Shown piece by piece: positions 1 through 8,091 of a stretch of 20,638 nucleotides of DNA. Position numbers and translations under genes: made by a program. How positions within the stretch are numbered: position 1 is the stretch's first letter; every line of letters starts with the position of its first letter. Under the pieces are notes generated by a model, which was not told the DNA's origin, did not search any database, and saw only the letters and a list, made by a program, of their open reading frames with translations. Source of the DNA: CAZCQG01 sp964500775 (GTDB lineage Bacteria; Campylobacterota; Campylobacteria; Campylobacterales; CAZCQG01); NCBI GenBank assembly GCA_964500775.1, contig CAZCQG010000031.1:1-20638 (forward strand), written 5' to 3'.

Positions 1-38
1 TGCTCTTTGCAAGAGTGGGAATGTAGGTCGCTGCAGGG
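1..38 (+). rRNA. rrf: 5S ribosomal RNA, 3' end (partial)
   Basis: The first bases match the 3' part of a bacterial 5S rRNA. A short hairpin (CTCTT at 3-7, AAGAG at 11-15, three-base loop) fits helix IV and loop D. It is followed by a loop E-like strand and the motif TAGGTCGCTGC at 24-34, which lines up base by base with the conserved TAGGGAACTGCC segment of E. coli 5S. The 5' part lies outside the window, so an rRNA operon must run in from the left on the + strand. The exact 3' end is estimated. The call is by eye from conserved 5S features and no covariance search was run. Confidence 0.78.
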
Positions 39-42
39 AGGG

Positions 43-59
43 GGATTGTTCTTCAATCT
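43..59 (+). terminator. Possible weak hairpin after 5S rRNA
   Basis: GATTG at 44-48 and CAATC at 54-58 form a perfect 5-bp stem around a TTCTT loop, with a possible extra G-T pair at 43/59. It sits a few bases after the presumed 5S end, where an rRNA terminator would be expected. The stem is AT-rich and the following sequence (TACTTCT) is only partly T-rich, so it may be a weak terminator or a chance pairing. Confidence 0.25.
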
Positions 60-77
60 ACTTCTAAACAAAATCAT

Positions 78-97
78 TATAAAATCTTATTTAAAAT
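78..97 (+). promoter_or_regulatory. Candidate promoter -10 region for murG
   Basis: TATAAAAT at 78-85 and a second TAAAAT at 92-97 are -10-like boxes in AT-rich DNA between the 5S rRNA and murG. Either would give a very short leader before the GTG at 113. No convincing -35 is seen, which is usual for the main sigma factor in Campylobacterota. Readthrough from the rRNA operon is an alternative. Confidence 0.35.
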
Positions 98-112
98 AAC
101 TTCGGGAACATA

Positions 113-1135
113 GTGCATTTGCAAAATATTCTAATTACCGGCGGCGGTACGGGCGGGCATCTCTCTATTGCTAAAGTGCTTGCAAATGAGCTGAATAAGC
201 GTGGAATCACCCCCTGTTTTATAGGCTCTACAAGAGGGCAAGATCAGGAGTGGTTTAAGGAATCCCCGCTATTTGAGAAGAAGTATTTTCTAAAAAGTAC
301 CTCTTTTGTAAATAAGAATCCTATTCAAAAATTCTTTTTTCTTTTTTCGTTTTTTTCCCTGATACTTCAAGCCTATGCGATTATTAAACGCGACAAAATT
401 GAAAAAGTAATAAGTGTAGGCGGTTTCTCTGCTGCCCCAGCCGCATTTGCCTGCGTATTATCCGGTCGGAAGCTTTTTATCCACGAGCAGAATGCAGAGA
501 TTGGACTTTTAAATAAGATTCTGAAGCCTTTTGCAAAGATATTTTTCTCTTCGTATGATCCCGCTTCTCCGGTATCCGACTATCCTATCGATTTAAAGTT
601 TTTTGAGATATACAGAATCCGAACCGAGATTAGAACAATTTTGTTTCTAGGAGGAAGTCAAGGGGCAAAAGGGGTAAATGATTTTGCCATGAAGGTTGCA
701 AAATATCTTCACGATAACGGTTATAAAATCATTCATCAATGCGGAAAACACGATTTCCAAAGGGTTGCAGAATTTTATAATTCACAAAGAATCAACGCGG
801 AATGTTTTGCGTTCTCCAATGAGATAGAAAAGGTATTGCAGAGTGCAGATTTTGCCGTAAGCCGTTCGGGGGCGGGAAGCCTCTGGGAGTTAAGTGCAGC
901 GGGGGTACCTGCTCTGTACGTCCCTTTTCCGTATGCGGCAGGCGATCATCAGTATAAAAATGCCCTTTTTTTACAAGAGCGCGGCTTATGTATGGTGAGT
1001 CGTGAAAATGCGCTTAGCTTAGAACTTCTCCAAGAAGCGCTCAAGTGTGATGTAAAAATGATTAGCAGCACGTTAAAGGGGGCTATTTCACCAAAAGGGT
1101 GTGCTAAAATAGCGGACTTTATATTACAAACCTGA
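113..1135 (+). CDS. murG: UDP-N-acetylglucosamine--undecaprenyl-pyrophosphoryl-MurNAc-pentapeptide GlcNAc transferase (MurG)
   Basis: MurG transfers GlcNAc from UDP-GlcNAc to lipid I to make lipid II, the last cytoplasmic step of peptidoglycan precursor synthesis, at the inner face of the membrane. The 340-residue protein carries the N-terminal glycine loop GGGTGGH (residues 10-16), a central HEQN motif, the second-domain loop GGSQGAKG, and a C-terminal sugar-nucleotide site with SRSGAGSLWE and a DHQYKNA segment. The length is typical, slightly short. The start is GTG at 113, with a GGGAA element at 104-108; a TTG at 119 would remove only two residues. The stop codon overlaps the ribosome binding site of alaS, so the two genes are probably cotranscribed. 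Confidence 0.95.
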   Translation: MHLQNILITGGGTGGHLSIAKVLANELNKRGITPCFIGSTRGQDQEWFKESPLFEKKYFLKSTSFVNKNPIQKFFFLFSFFSLILQAYAIIKRDKIEKVISVGGFSAAPAAFACVLSGRKLFIHEQNAEIGLLNKILKPFAKIFFSSYDPASPVSDYPIDLKFFEIYRIRTEIRTILFLGGSQGAKGVNDFAMKVAKYLHDNGYKIIHQCGKHDFQRVAEFYNSQRINAECFAFSNEIEKVLQSADFAVSRSGAGSLWELSAAGVPALYVPFPYAAGDHQYKNALFLQERGLCMVSRENALSLELLQEALKCDVKMISSTLKGAISPKGCAKIADFILQT

Positions 1136-1143
1136 GGTTGTTT

Positions 1144-3702
1144 ATGGATATTAGGGAAGAGTTTCTAAAATTTTTTGAAGAGAGTGGACATCAGCGATAT
1201 GAGAGTATGCCGCTAGTGCCGGATGACCCGACACTCCTTTTTACAAATGCGGGGATGGTTGCTTTTAAGGATATATTTACGGGAAATATCCCTGCGCCAA
1301 AAAATAGACGTGCGACGAGCTGTCAGATGTGTATGCGTGCAGGCGGGAAACATAACGACCTCGAAAATGTCGGCTATACAAGCAGACACCATACCCTTTT
1401 TGAGATGCTAGGGAACTTCTCCTTCGGTGATTACTTTAAAGAAGAGGCGATTGATTATGGTTGGAGTTTTGTTACAGAGACTTTAGGACTTGATAAAAAA
1501 GACCTTTATGTCACCGTACATAATGACGATGATGAAGCGTTTAAAATCTGGACCAAACACGTTCCCGCATCCAAGATAAAACGGATGGGAGACAAGGATA
1601 ACTTTTGGCAGATGGGCGATACGGGACCTTGTGGACCTTGTAGCGAGATATTTGTAGATCAGGGCGAGAAGTATTTTAATGGACCGGAAGATTATTTTGG
1701 CGGGGACGGCGATAGATTTTTGGAGATCTGGAATCTTGTCTTTATGCAGTTTGAGCGAAGCAAGGACGGGGTATTAAAGCCGCTTCCAAAACCATCCATC
1801 GATACGGGGATGGGACTTGAGAGGGCTACGGCGGTAAAAGAAGGTAAACATAGCAACTTTGATTCTTCAATCTTTATGCCTCTTATCAACAATATACAAG
1901 AGCTTGTCGGAAAAAAATACATCTACTCCGAAGGCGCGAGCTTTAGGGTTATTGCCGACCATATACGCGCCGTATCCTTCCTTTTAGCGCAAGGGGTGAA
2001 CTTCGATAAAGAAGGGCGAGGCTACGTCCTACGGAGGATCGCTAGACGCGCCGTGCGGCACGGCTATATGCTAGGCAAAGAAGAGCCGTTTATATACAAG
2101 CTCGTAGATGTTTTGGCAGGCGAGATGGGTGGACACTACGGCTATCTCAGAGACAAAAAAGAGCAGATAAAAGAGCAGATAAAAAATGAAGAGGAACGAT
2201 TCTTCCAGACGATTGCTTCAGGGATGGAGCTGTTTAAAAAAGAGCTAGAAAACACGACGAAAATCTTTAGCGGCGAGGCGGCGTTCAAGCTCTATGATAC
2301 CTTTGGATTCCCCCTTGATCTAACAGCCGATATGTTGCGCGAAAAAGGGATGGGTGTGGATATGGAATCCTTTGAGCGCTGCATGGAGCACCAAAAACAG
2401 ATGGCACGTAGCTCATGGAAGGGGAATGAGAAGCTGATGAGCGGCAATGATTTTTCCGGCATTATTTCCAAATACGGGAAAAATCAATTCGTCGGATATA
2501 AAGAGAAAAGAGCTACTTCAAAAGTACTCGCACTTTTGAATGACGAGTACAAAGAAGTGGATTCTTTAAAAGCGGGCGAAAAAGGACACATGCTTTTGGA
2601 GAAAAGCCCATTCTATGCGGAGAGCGGCGGGCAATGCGGCGACATCGGAGAGCTATTACATAGCGATGCAATAGTGGCGAAGGTGACCGACACGAAGAAG
2701 CTCTTCGACCTAAATGTTCTTGAAGTTGAAGTATGTGGAGATATAAGACAAGGGGAAGATTATCTTGCTATCGTAGATGATAGCAGACAAGAGATTGCCA
2801 AGCACCACTCCGCTACCCACTTGCTGCACGCGTCCTTGCGAAATATTCTTGGCGAGAGCGTAGCACAGGCAGGGAGTTTGGTGGAGCGGGACAGATTGCG
2901 ATTCGATTTTTCGTTCGGCAGAGCATTGAGTGCGGATGAAATTCTTGTCGTACAAGATTCCGTCAACGCGATGGTGGCGCGCGGAATCGCAAATAATACC
3001 CAAGAGTGTGATATACAAAGCGCAAAAAACATGGGTGCGATGGCACTATTCGGCGAAAAGTACGGTGAGCATGTGCGGGTAGTGGCATTCGGAGATGCGA
3101 GTATTGAGCTATGCGGCGGTTGTCATGTCGATAATAGTGCGGAGGTCGGGACGTTCATTATTACAAAAGAGAGCGGTGTGAGTGCCGGCGTACGGCGGAT
3201 AGAAGCCCTCTGCGGGAATGCGGCGTACGAATATGCCAAGAATCTGATAAATACGATAAATACGATTAAGGAAGAGGTCAAATCGCTTGACCCGATTCTT
3301 GGAATCAAGAAGCTCAAAGAGCAAAACAGTGAGCTCAAAAAAGAGCTCAAAGAGGCGCAAAATAGTGTAAAAAGCGAACTTGTTTTTGAAGAGCAAAACG
3401 GCGTAAAATGGTGCGTGGCGCAGATGGACACCGGCGATATAAAAGCGATTATCGACGTGGAAAAAGAGAAACACGATAATGTTGCTCTCATGCTCATCGC
3501 CGCAAAAGACGAAAAAGTCTCTATCGCGTGCGGACAAAAAGGGACAAAAATCGACTGCGGCAAATGGATAAAAGCCATCGCTCCGATTCTTGGTGGGGGC
3601 GGGGGCGGTAGAGCTGATTTTGCCCAAGCAGGCGGCAAGGATGTCTCAAAAATAGAAGAAGCTTTGCAGGCTTCTAGGGACTATTTGCAAAATAATCTGT
3701 GA
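1144..3702 (+). CDS. alaS: Alanine--tRNA ligase
   Basis: AlaRS charges tRNA-Ala and edits mischarged Ser and Gly. The protein begins with the class II catalytic domain (IREEFLKFFE, then FTNAGM and the TSCQMCMRAGGKHND segment). It continues with the tRNA recognition region and then an editing domain whose metal ligands are visible: HxxxH at residues 555-559 and CGGCH at 657-661. The end is a C-Ala domain with a glycine run and GRADFAQAGG. ATG at 1144 is chosen because GAGG at 1134-1137 lies six bases upstream and the protein then starts MDIREEF as in the family; a TTG at 1138 would add two residues. At about 852 residues it is near the family norm. Its TGA overlaps the GTG of maf. Confidence 0.97.
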   Translation: MDIREEFLKFFEESGHQRYESMPLVPDDPTLLFTNAGMVAFKDIFTGNIPAPKNRRATSCQMCMRAGGKHNDLENVGYTSRHHTLFEMLGNFSFGDYFKEEAIDYGWSFVTETLGLDKKDLYVTVHNDDDEAFKIWTKHVPASKIKRMGDKDNFWQMGDTGPCGPCSEIFVDQGEKYFNGPEDYFGGDGDRFLEIWNLVFMQFERSKDGVLKPLPKPSIDTGMGLERATAVKEGKHSNFDSSIFMPLINNIQELVGKKYIYSEGASFRVIADHIRAVSFLLAQGVNFDKEGRGYVLRRIARRAVRHGYMLGKEEPFIYKLVDVLAGEMGGHYGYLRDKKEQIKEQIKNEEERFFQTIASGMELFKKELENTTKIFSGEAAFKLYDTFGFPLDLTADMLREKGMGVDMESFERCMEHQKQMARSSWKGNEKLMSGNDFSGIISKYGKNQFVGYKEKRATSKVLALLNDEYKEVDSLKAGEKGHMLLEKSPFYAESGGQCGDIGELLHSDAIVAKVTDTKKLFDLNVLEVEVCGDIRQGEDYLAIVDDSRQEIAKHHSATHLLHASLRNILGESVAQAGSLVERDRLRFDFSFGRALSADEILVVQDSVNAMVARGIANNTQECDIQSAKNMGAMALFGEKYGEHVRVVAFGDASIELCGGCHVDNSAEVGTFIITKESGVSAGVRRIEALCGNAAYEYAKNLINTINTIKEEVKSLDPILGIKKLKEQNSELKKELKEAQNSVKSELVFEEQNGVKWCVAQMDTGDIKAIIDVEKEKHDNVALMLIAAKDEKVSIACGQKGTKIDCGKWIKAIAPILGGGGGGRADFAQAGGKDVSKIEEALQASRDYLQNNL

Positions 3703-4256
3703 AGTTATTACGACTCTGTTCCGGCTCTCCGACGCGCGCACTGATTCTGAAAAACGCGGGTGTTGCGTTTGAACAGTGTGGTTGCGATTTTGATGAGGAG
3801 AGCATCCAAGCACAGCATCCAAGGTCATTCGTATATGAGGTGACGCTTGGGAAATACGGCTGCTGCAAGGAGCGTTACGGCATCGCTATGCCGCTATTAG
3901 TCGCAGATACGGTAGTTTCCAAAGAGCTTCAGATCCTCCGCAAAGCCAAAGACGAAAACGATGCATTAAAGATGCTTCAGGCTCAAAGCAATTCGCGTAT
4001 CGACATTACGACATGTACGATTTTGGCACACACCTCTTTTTACTTTGTCGATATTTCCGTCACCTCCTATATTTTTCATAGGTTTGCACTAAATGAGATA
4101 GAATCCTACCTCCATAGCGGAGAATGGCGCGGAAAAGCCGGTGCGTGTATGGTCGAAGGTTTTTGTAAAAAATATATAAAAAATGTTGTAGGATTAGAGA
4201 GTAATGCTATGGGATTACCCGTAGAAAAGATATTACCTTTACTTAAAGGGGAGTGA
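3699..4256 (+). CDS. maf: Maf-like nucleotide pyrophosphatase
   Basis: This is a Maf/HAM1-fold protein of 185 residues. Family members hydrolyse dTTP/UTP or modified nucleotides to the monophosphate and are thought to clean the nucleotide pool or affect septum formation. Visible motifs are the N-terminal CSGSPTRAL phosphate-binding loop (canonically SxSPRR), ADTVV with the catalytic Asp, GKAGAC, and a late G-LP segment. The middle part, normally GKP and SGRxHxV-like, is divergent (ILRKAKDENDALKML), so substrate preference cannot be read. The GTG start shares a 4-base GTGA overlap with the alaS stop, indicating translational coupling. The TGA overlaps the ATG of the next gene by one base. Confidence 0.87.
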   Translation: MKLLRLCSGSPTRALILKNAGVAFEQCGCDFDEESIQAQHPRSFVYEVTLGKYGCCKERYGIAMPLLVADTVVSKELQILRKAKDENDALKMLQAQSNSRIDITTCTILAHTSFYFVDISVTSYIFHRFALNEIESYLHSGEWRGKAGACMVEGFCKKYIKNVVGLESNAMGLPVEKILPLLKGE

Positions 4257-4474
4257 TGAATACGAGTATGATAGCGGTGATGATAACCGTCTCGGTACTA
4301 TTGGGGCTTACGGGGCTAGCGGCTTTTATTTGGGGGCTTAGAACGGGACAGTTTGATGATGAGAAAAAAATGATGCAAGGGGTACTTTATGATAATGAGG
4401 AAGACCTCCGTTCTCTAGCGGCACAAGATGTAAAAGAGAAAAAGCAAGAAGAGAAGGCAAAAGATGCAAAATGA
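4256..4474 (+). CDS. ccoS: cbb3-type cytochrome oxidase assembly protein CcoS
   Basis: A 72-residue protein with a single N-terminal membrane segment (about residues 5-26) followed by the CcoS hallmark W-x-LRTGQFDD. It then has a polar tail of Lys, Glu and Asp residues. CcoS is needed for maturation of cbb3-type haem-copper oxidase, the high-affinity terminal oxidase of microaerobic Campylobacterota. ATG at 4256 is preferred because it makes a TGATG junction with maf; a GTG at 4253 in the same frame is possible. No ccoNOQP, ccoG, ccoH or ccoI gene lies in the window, so the gene is separated from its functional partners. Confidence 0.85.
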   Translation: MNTSMIAVMITVSVLLGLTGLAAFIWGLRTGQFDDEKKMMQGVLYDNEEDLRSLAAQDVKEKKQEEKAKDAK

Positions 4475-5447
4475 TAATCATATATACGACATTGCAATTA
4501 TCGGTGCAGGTCCTGCAGGGATAGCATCCGCGGTAGAGAGTGTGGTTTTCGGGATAAAAAATATCGTTATTTTTGAAAAGAGCGACAATCACTCCGCGAC
4601 CATCAGGAACTACTATAAAGACAACAAGCGAGTGGATAAAAACTGGAAAGGGGCGCACGTTGAACTTGACGGCAACGTATACTTTATGGATGGCACGAAA
4701 GAATCAACCGTTGAATATTTCGGTGACCTCATTAACACCCATGCTATCGAGGCACGCTTTAATACGGGAATAGATTACATCGTCAAAGAAGATTCGCTTT
4801 TTAAAATAGTGACCGAAAGAGGGTATGAGTATTTCGCCCGCTATGTTATCGTTGCAATCGGAGTGATGGGCAAGCCCAATAAGCCCGCGTATCCTATTCC
4901 CAAATCACTTGTTTCGGTAGTGAATTTTAACGCAAATAACGCCTCCAAAGGTGAAAAGATAATAGTCGTAGGGGGCGGCGATAGTGCGGCAGAATACGCG
5001 TATCTTCTCACAGAAGCAGGGAATGACGTAATGCTTAGCTATAGACAGCCTACGTTTAGCAGGGTGAATGAGATAAATCTTGATATAGTCGAAAGCTACA
5101 CGAGAGATGGATTGATGCGATTGAAACTCGGCGTCGATATTGATTATATCGAAGATGATGAGGGGAAAGTAAGCGTGCGATTTTTCAACGGCGAAAATGA
5201 GACGTTTGATAGAATGGTACTTGCTATCGGCGGAGCTTCTCCTATAGATTTTTTGAGAAAGTGTAAAATCGAGATAGGCGAAGACGAGACGCCTAAGTGT
5301 GATGAGTATCTAGAGAGCTCGCTTAGCGGACTTTTTATCGCAGGAGACGTGATAGCCAAAAAAGGGGGCTCTATAGCGGTCGGACTAAATCACGCCTTTA
5401 AAATTATCAACAGAATCAAAGAAAAAATAGAGAAAGATAAAAAATAA
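4464..5447 (+). CDS. FAD-dependent NAD(P)H oxidoreductase, FqrB-like (thioredoxin reductase fold without CxxC)
   Basis: A 327-residue two-dinucleotide-binding-domain flavoprotein. The FAD loop is IIGAGPAG (about residues 12-19), the NAD(P) loop is VVGGGDSAAE (about 168-177), and the C-terminal FAD motif is GLFIAGDV. The two cysteines lie in the C-terminal third and do not form a CxxC, so it cannot be a normal thioredoxin reductase. In Helicobacter pylori and Campylobacter jejuni, proteins of this type (FqrB) act as flavodoxin:quinone reductase, coupling pyruvate:flavodoxin oxidoreductase to NADPH. I assign that role by remembered resemblance in the N-terminal half; another electron acceptor is possible. 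The ATG overlaps the ccoS end by 11 bases, so it is the last gene of the cluster. Confidence 0.72.
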   Translation: MQNDNHIYDIAIIGAGPAGIASAVESVVFGIKNIVIFEKSDNHSATIRNYYKDNKRVDKNWKGAHVELDGNVYFMDGTKESTVEYFGDLINTHAIEARFNTGIDYIVKEDSLFKIVTERGYEYFARYVIVAIGVMGKPNKPAYPIPKSLVSVVNFNANNASKGEKIIVVGGGDSAAEYAYLLTEAGNDVMLSYRQPTFSRVNEINLDIVESYTRDGLMRLKLGVDIDYIEDDEGKVSVRFFNGENETFDRMVLAIGGASPIDFLRKCKIEIGEDETPKCDEYLESSLSGLFIAGDVIAKKGGSIAVGLNHAFKIINRIKEKIEKDKK

Positions 5448-5457
5448 TTAAGCAATA

Positions 5458-5480
5458 TTTTTGTCTTATTTTTGTAAAAT
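5458..5480 (+). promoter_or_regulatory. Promoter of rpmB
   Basis: The -10-like TAAAAT at 5475-5480 follows two runs of five T residues (5458-5462 and 5469-5473) spaced 11 bases apart. Phased T tracts in place of a -35 box are typical of vegetative promoters in Campylobacter and relatives. The predicted start near 5487 gives a leader of about 25 bases. The box is followed by CACGG, similar to two other promoters in this window. Confidence 0.6.
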
Positions 5481-5511
5481 CACGGTTCTAAAAAAATAAA
5501 AAGGTATATAA

Positions 5512-5700
5512 ATGGCAAGAAAATGCGCTATAACAGGAAAAGGTCCACTAGTAGGAAATAACGTTTCTCACGCTAACAATAAAACAAAAAAAAGATCACT
5601 ACCGAATTTGAGAACTATAAGAATCACCCTTGAAGACGGTACAAGAAGAAAGATCAGAGTGGCTGCTTCTACGCTAAGAACGCTTAGAAAACAGTCATAG
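5512..5700 (+). CDS. rpmB: 50S ribosomal protein L28
   Basis: A 62-residue basic protein starting MARKCAITGKGP, with GNNVSHANNKTKKR and a C-terminal RTIRITLEDGTRRKIRV segment, all typical of bacterial L28. It is a structural protein of the large ribosomal subunit. Start ATG at 5512 follows AAGG at 5501-5504 with seven bases of spacing. It has its own promoter and no rpmG next to it. The K+ channel gene follows after only 19 bases. Confidence 0.97.
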   Translation: MARKCAITGKGPLVGNNVSHANNKTKKRSLPNLRTIRITLEDGTRRKIRVAASTLRTLRKQS

Positions 5701-5719
5701 GTCTCTCCCCCTTGCGGGA

Positions 5720-6859
5720 ATGCTCTTGAACTTTCTTCAAAAATTTAAAAATTTTATCCACTGGGAAAGAGGGCAAAAACCCGAAATAAGCCTCTCCGCA
5801 GAGCTATACGCTCAACTCAAACCTTTTAGACTCCCGCTAGTTTTAATTCAACTCTGTATGATTATCGGTACATTGGGATATGTTGTTATTGAAGATTATT
5901 CTTTGATGGACGCGATTTTTCAAACGGGGTATACGTTTACTACTACCGGTTTTGGGGCATTGAAAGAGAGTGAATTTTCTGATTTAGGAAAAGTTTTTAC
6001 CGTTTCGCTAATCGTATTCGGATTTATGATTCTTACCTTTTCGGTAGGTATTATTATCGAAGTTATCAATCGGGGCGAGTTATTTTCGATTCTCAAGGAG
6101 CGAAAAATGTTATATAGAGTTGCACGGCTCAAAAATCACTATGTTGTTTGTTATCACAACGAATATACGATTCAAATGTCAAAACAGTTCAGGGAGAATC
6201 ATATCCCTTTCGTTGTTATCGATCCTTCCAAGGATTTTGAAGAAGAGGCGATAAAACACAAATATCCCTACTATATAAACGAAGATCCGCATACGGAAGT
6301 AGCGATGCTAAAAAGCCACGTTTCTAGCGCCAGAGGCGTAATCACCCTTTCAAAAAATATGGCGGATAATATCGCGCAAATAGCGAGTGTGCGATTATTT
6401 GAAAAAGAGCTAGAGCGTAAACCCTATTATATTATTTCAGCCGCCGATACCGATAGCGATATAGAAAAACTAAAAAAATTAGGCGCAGACACCGTTGTTG
6501 CCCCTACAAAGCTAATGGCACAGCGGGTGAGTGCGATGGCGCTTCGTCCCGATATGGAAAACCTTTTGGAACAATTTGTATATAAAAAAGATACGCCGCT
6601 CGATATTGAAGAGATTGCGGTTCCAAAATACAGTTGGATAGTGCTTAAAAAACTCAAAGAAGCCCATTTTAGACAAGTGACGAATGTAAGTATCGTCGGA
6701 ATCACGCAAAAAGACGGAAAATTTATAGCTATGCCTAAAGGGGAAACACTGATAACCAGCGAGTGCAAATTGCTTATCATAGGTTCATCAAACGGCATAA
6801 ATAATACAAAAAGACTCATTTTCAGAAAAGATAAGCCCGAGGAGCTGAAATATGTTTGA
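5720..6859 (+). CDS. Two-TM potassium channel protein with RCK/TrkA-N-like domain
   Basis: A 379-residue membrane protein. A first helix (about residues 37-58) is followed by a pore loop with TTGFGA at 75-80, a second helix (about 92-115), and a long cytoplasmic part resembling an RCK (TrkA-N plus TrkA-C) gating module. The filter differs from canonical TVGYGD, and the place of the GxGxxG nucleotide loop reads VVCYHNEYTIQM with no glycine. It probably conducts or regulates K+ flux; ion selectivity and ligand are uncertain. As I recall, H. pylori also carries a 2-TM RCK channel gene next to rpmB (kchA). The start is ATG at 5720, with GCGGG close upstream; TTG at 5726 is an alternative. Its stop overlaps argJ by eight bases. 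Confidence 0.82.
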   Translation: MLLNFLQKFKNFIHWERGQKPEISLSAELYAQLKPFRLPLVLIQLCMIIGTLGYVVIEDYSLMDAIFQTGYTFTTTGFGALKESEFSDLGKVFTVSLIVFGFMILTFSVGIIIEVINRGELFSILKERKMLYRVARLKNHYVVCYHNEYTIQMSKQFRENHIPFVVIDPSKDFEEEAIKHKYPYYINEDPHTEVAMLKSHVSSARGVITLSKNMADNIAQIASVRLFEKELERKPYYIISAADTDSDIEKLKKLGADTVVAPTKLMAQRVSAMALRPDMENLLEQFVYKKDTPLDIEEIAVPKYSWIVLKKLKEAHFRQVTNVSIVGITQKDGKFIAMPKGETLITSECKLLIIGSSNGINNTKRLIFRKDKPEELKYV

Positions 6860-8042
6860 TATTATCCCTATTGAAGGCGGAGTGTGTGCGGCAGAATATT
6901 TTTATGGCGACGGCGTGAGCGTAGGACTCAAAAAAGAGGGGAATCCCGATGTTGCTTTTATCTATTCAAAGCTTCCGTGCAAGGTCGGAGCGATTTTTAC
7001 GACAAATACGATGACCGCAGCTCCAATCGTCCACTTCCGTGAGTACGGCGAGGATTTTGAGAGTAACTTTATCCTCGTAAACTCTAAAAATGCAAATGCT
7101 ATGACGGGGCGAGCGGGAGTGGAGGATATAAACGAAGTATTTTATATTTTAAAAAATAAAATCAGCGGTCTGCTCAATCCCGTTATGAGCTCTACGGGCG
7201 TCATCGGAGTACGTTTGCCAAAAGACAAGATTATGGGCGCTGCTCATTTATTTGATTTTACGGCAAGAGATAGCTCCAAGGCGGCAAGGGCTATTATGAC
7301 TACCGATTCTTTTCCAAAAGAGATCGCTTTTCAAGTCGATCTCGCCGATGGCGGGAGTTTTAAAATCGGGGCTATCGCAAAAGGAGCGGGGATGATAGCG
7401 CCGCAAATGGCAACGATGCTTTGTTTTATTACTACCGATGCGCTCATAGATTCTAGGGAGATAAAAGCACTTCTTCACGAATGTAATGAGGAATCATTCA
7501 ACGCTATAAGCGTGGATGGCGATACGTCGACGAATGATTCGGTGATATTATTTGCCAACGGTGCAAGCGGGGTTTACGACAAGGATGCTTTCAAAGAGGC
7601 GCTGAAACTTGTTATGAAAAATCTTGCGCTCATGATGGTCAAAGACGGCGAGGGTGCAAAAAAGGTTACCGCTTTTGAAGTATGCGGTGCAAAAAATTAT
7701 GAAGAGGCAAAAAAGGCGGCAAAAGCGCTTAGTAATTCACTTTTGGTCAAAACTGCACTTTTCGGGGAAGACCCGAACTGGGGCAGAATAGCGGCAACCA
7801 TAGGCGCATCGCAGGTGGCGTGCGCGCAGGAAACTCTGACAATTAGCTTTGATGATGTAGTCGTCTACAAAAAAGGTGAAATTCTATTTAATGCCGAGGT
7901 GGAAAAAAAAGCCGCATCGGTGATGCAAAAAGAGAGTTTCAGGGTGGTGTGCGACTTGGGAATCGGTGAAAGTAGCTATACCGCCTATGGATGCGATTTG
8001 GGATATGAGTACGTCAAAATAAACGCCGATTATAGGACTTAA
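6852..8042 (+). CDS. argJ: Glutamate N-acetyltransferase / amino-acid acetyltransferase (ArgJ)
   Basis: ArgJ transfers the acetyl group from N-acetylornithine to glutamate in the cyclic arginine pathway; bifunctional forms also use acetyl-CoA. The 396-residue precursor carries the autoprocessing site KGAGMIAPQMATML, in which Thr188 would be the new N-terminal nucleophile of the beta chain. NSKNANAMTG lies upstream, EDPNWGRI is in the beta chain, and the C-terminus is GYEYVKINADYRT, all diagnostic. Length is normal. ATG at 6852 lies inside the end of the K+ channel gene (8-base overlap), suggesting coupled translation although the functions are unrelated. Whether it is mono- or bifunctional cannot be read from sequence. 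Confidence 0.96.
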   Translation: MFDIIPIEGGVCAAEYFYGDGVSVGLKKEGNPDVAFIYSKLPCKVGAIFTTNTMTAAPIVHFREYGEDFESNFILVNSKNANAMTGRAGVEDINEVFYILKNKISGLLNPVMSSTGVIGVRLPKDKIMGAAHLFDFTARDSSKAARAIMTTDSFPKEIAFQVDLADGGSFKIGAIAKGAGMIAPQMATMLCFITTDALIDSREIKALLHECNEESFNAISVDGDTSTNDSVILFANGASGVYDKDAFKEALKLVMKNLALMMVKDGEGAKKVTAFEVCGAKNYEEAKKAAKALSNSLLVKTALFGEDPNWGRIAATIGASQVACAQETLTISFDDVVVYKKGEILFNAEVEKKAASVMQKESFRVVCDLGIGESSYTAYGCDLGYEYVKINADYRT

Positions 8043-8056
8043 AAGCACAAATATTT

Positions 8057-8086
8057 TATAATCACGAATGCAATATTTTTAAGGAG
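8057..8086 (+). promoter_or_regulatory. Promoter and ribosome binding site of the YdcH-like gene
   Basis: A perfect -10 box TATAAT at 8057-8062, followed by CACG, lies 29 bases before the ATG. A strong Shine-Dalgarno AAGGAG at 8081-8086 is five bases from the start. The box overlaps the region just after the argJ stop, so this small gene can be expressed on its own. Confidence 0.6.
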
Positions 8087-8091
8087 AATGA

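Noticed and set aside
3109..3638. Two long open frames (171 and 172 codons) on the - strand inside the end of alaS
   Set aside because: They are antisense to a well-conserved alaS editing and C-Ala region, have no ribosome binding site or recognisable motif, and their composition mirrors the codon use of alaS.
4464..5447. Thioredoxin reductase (trxB)
   Set aside because: The fold matches, but the redox-active CxxC motif is absent, so an FqrB-like or other flavoprotein reductase is the better call.
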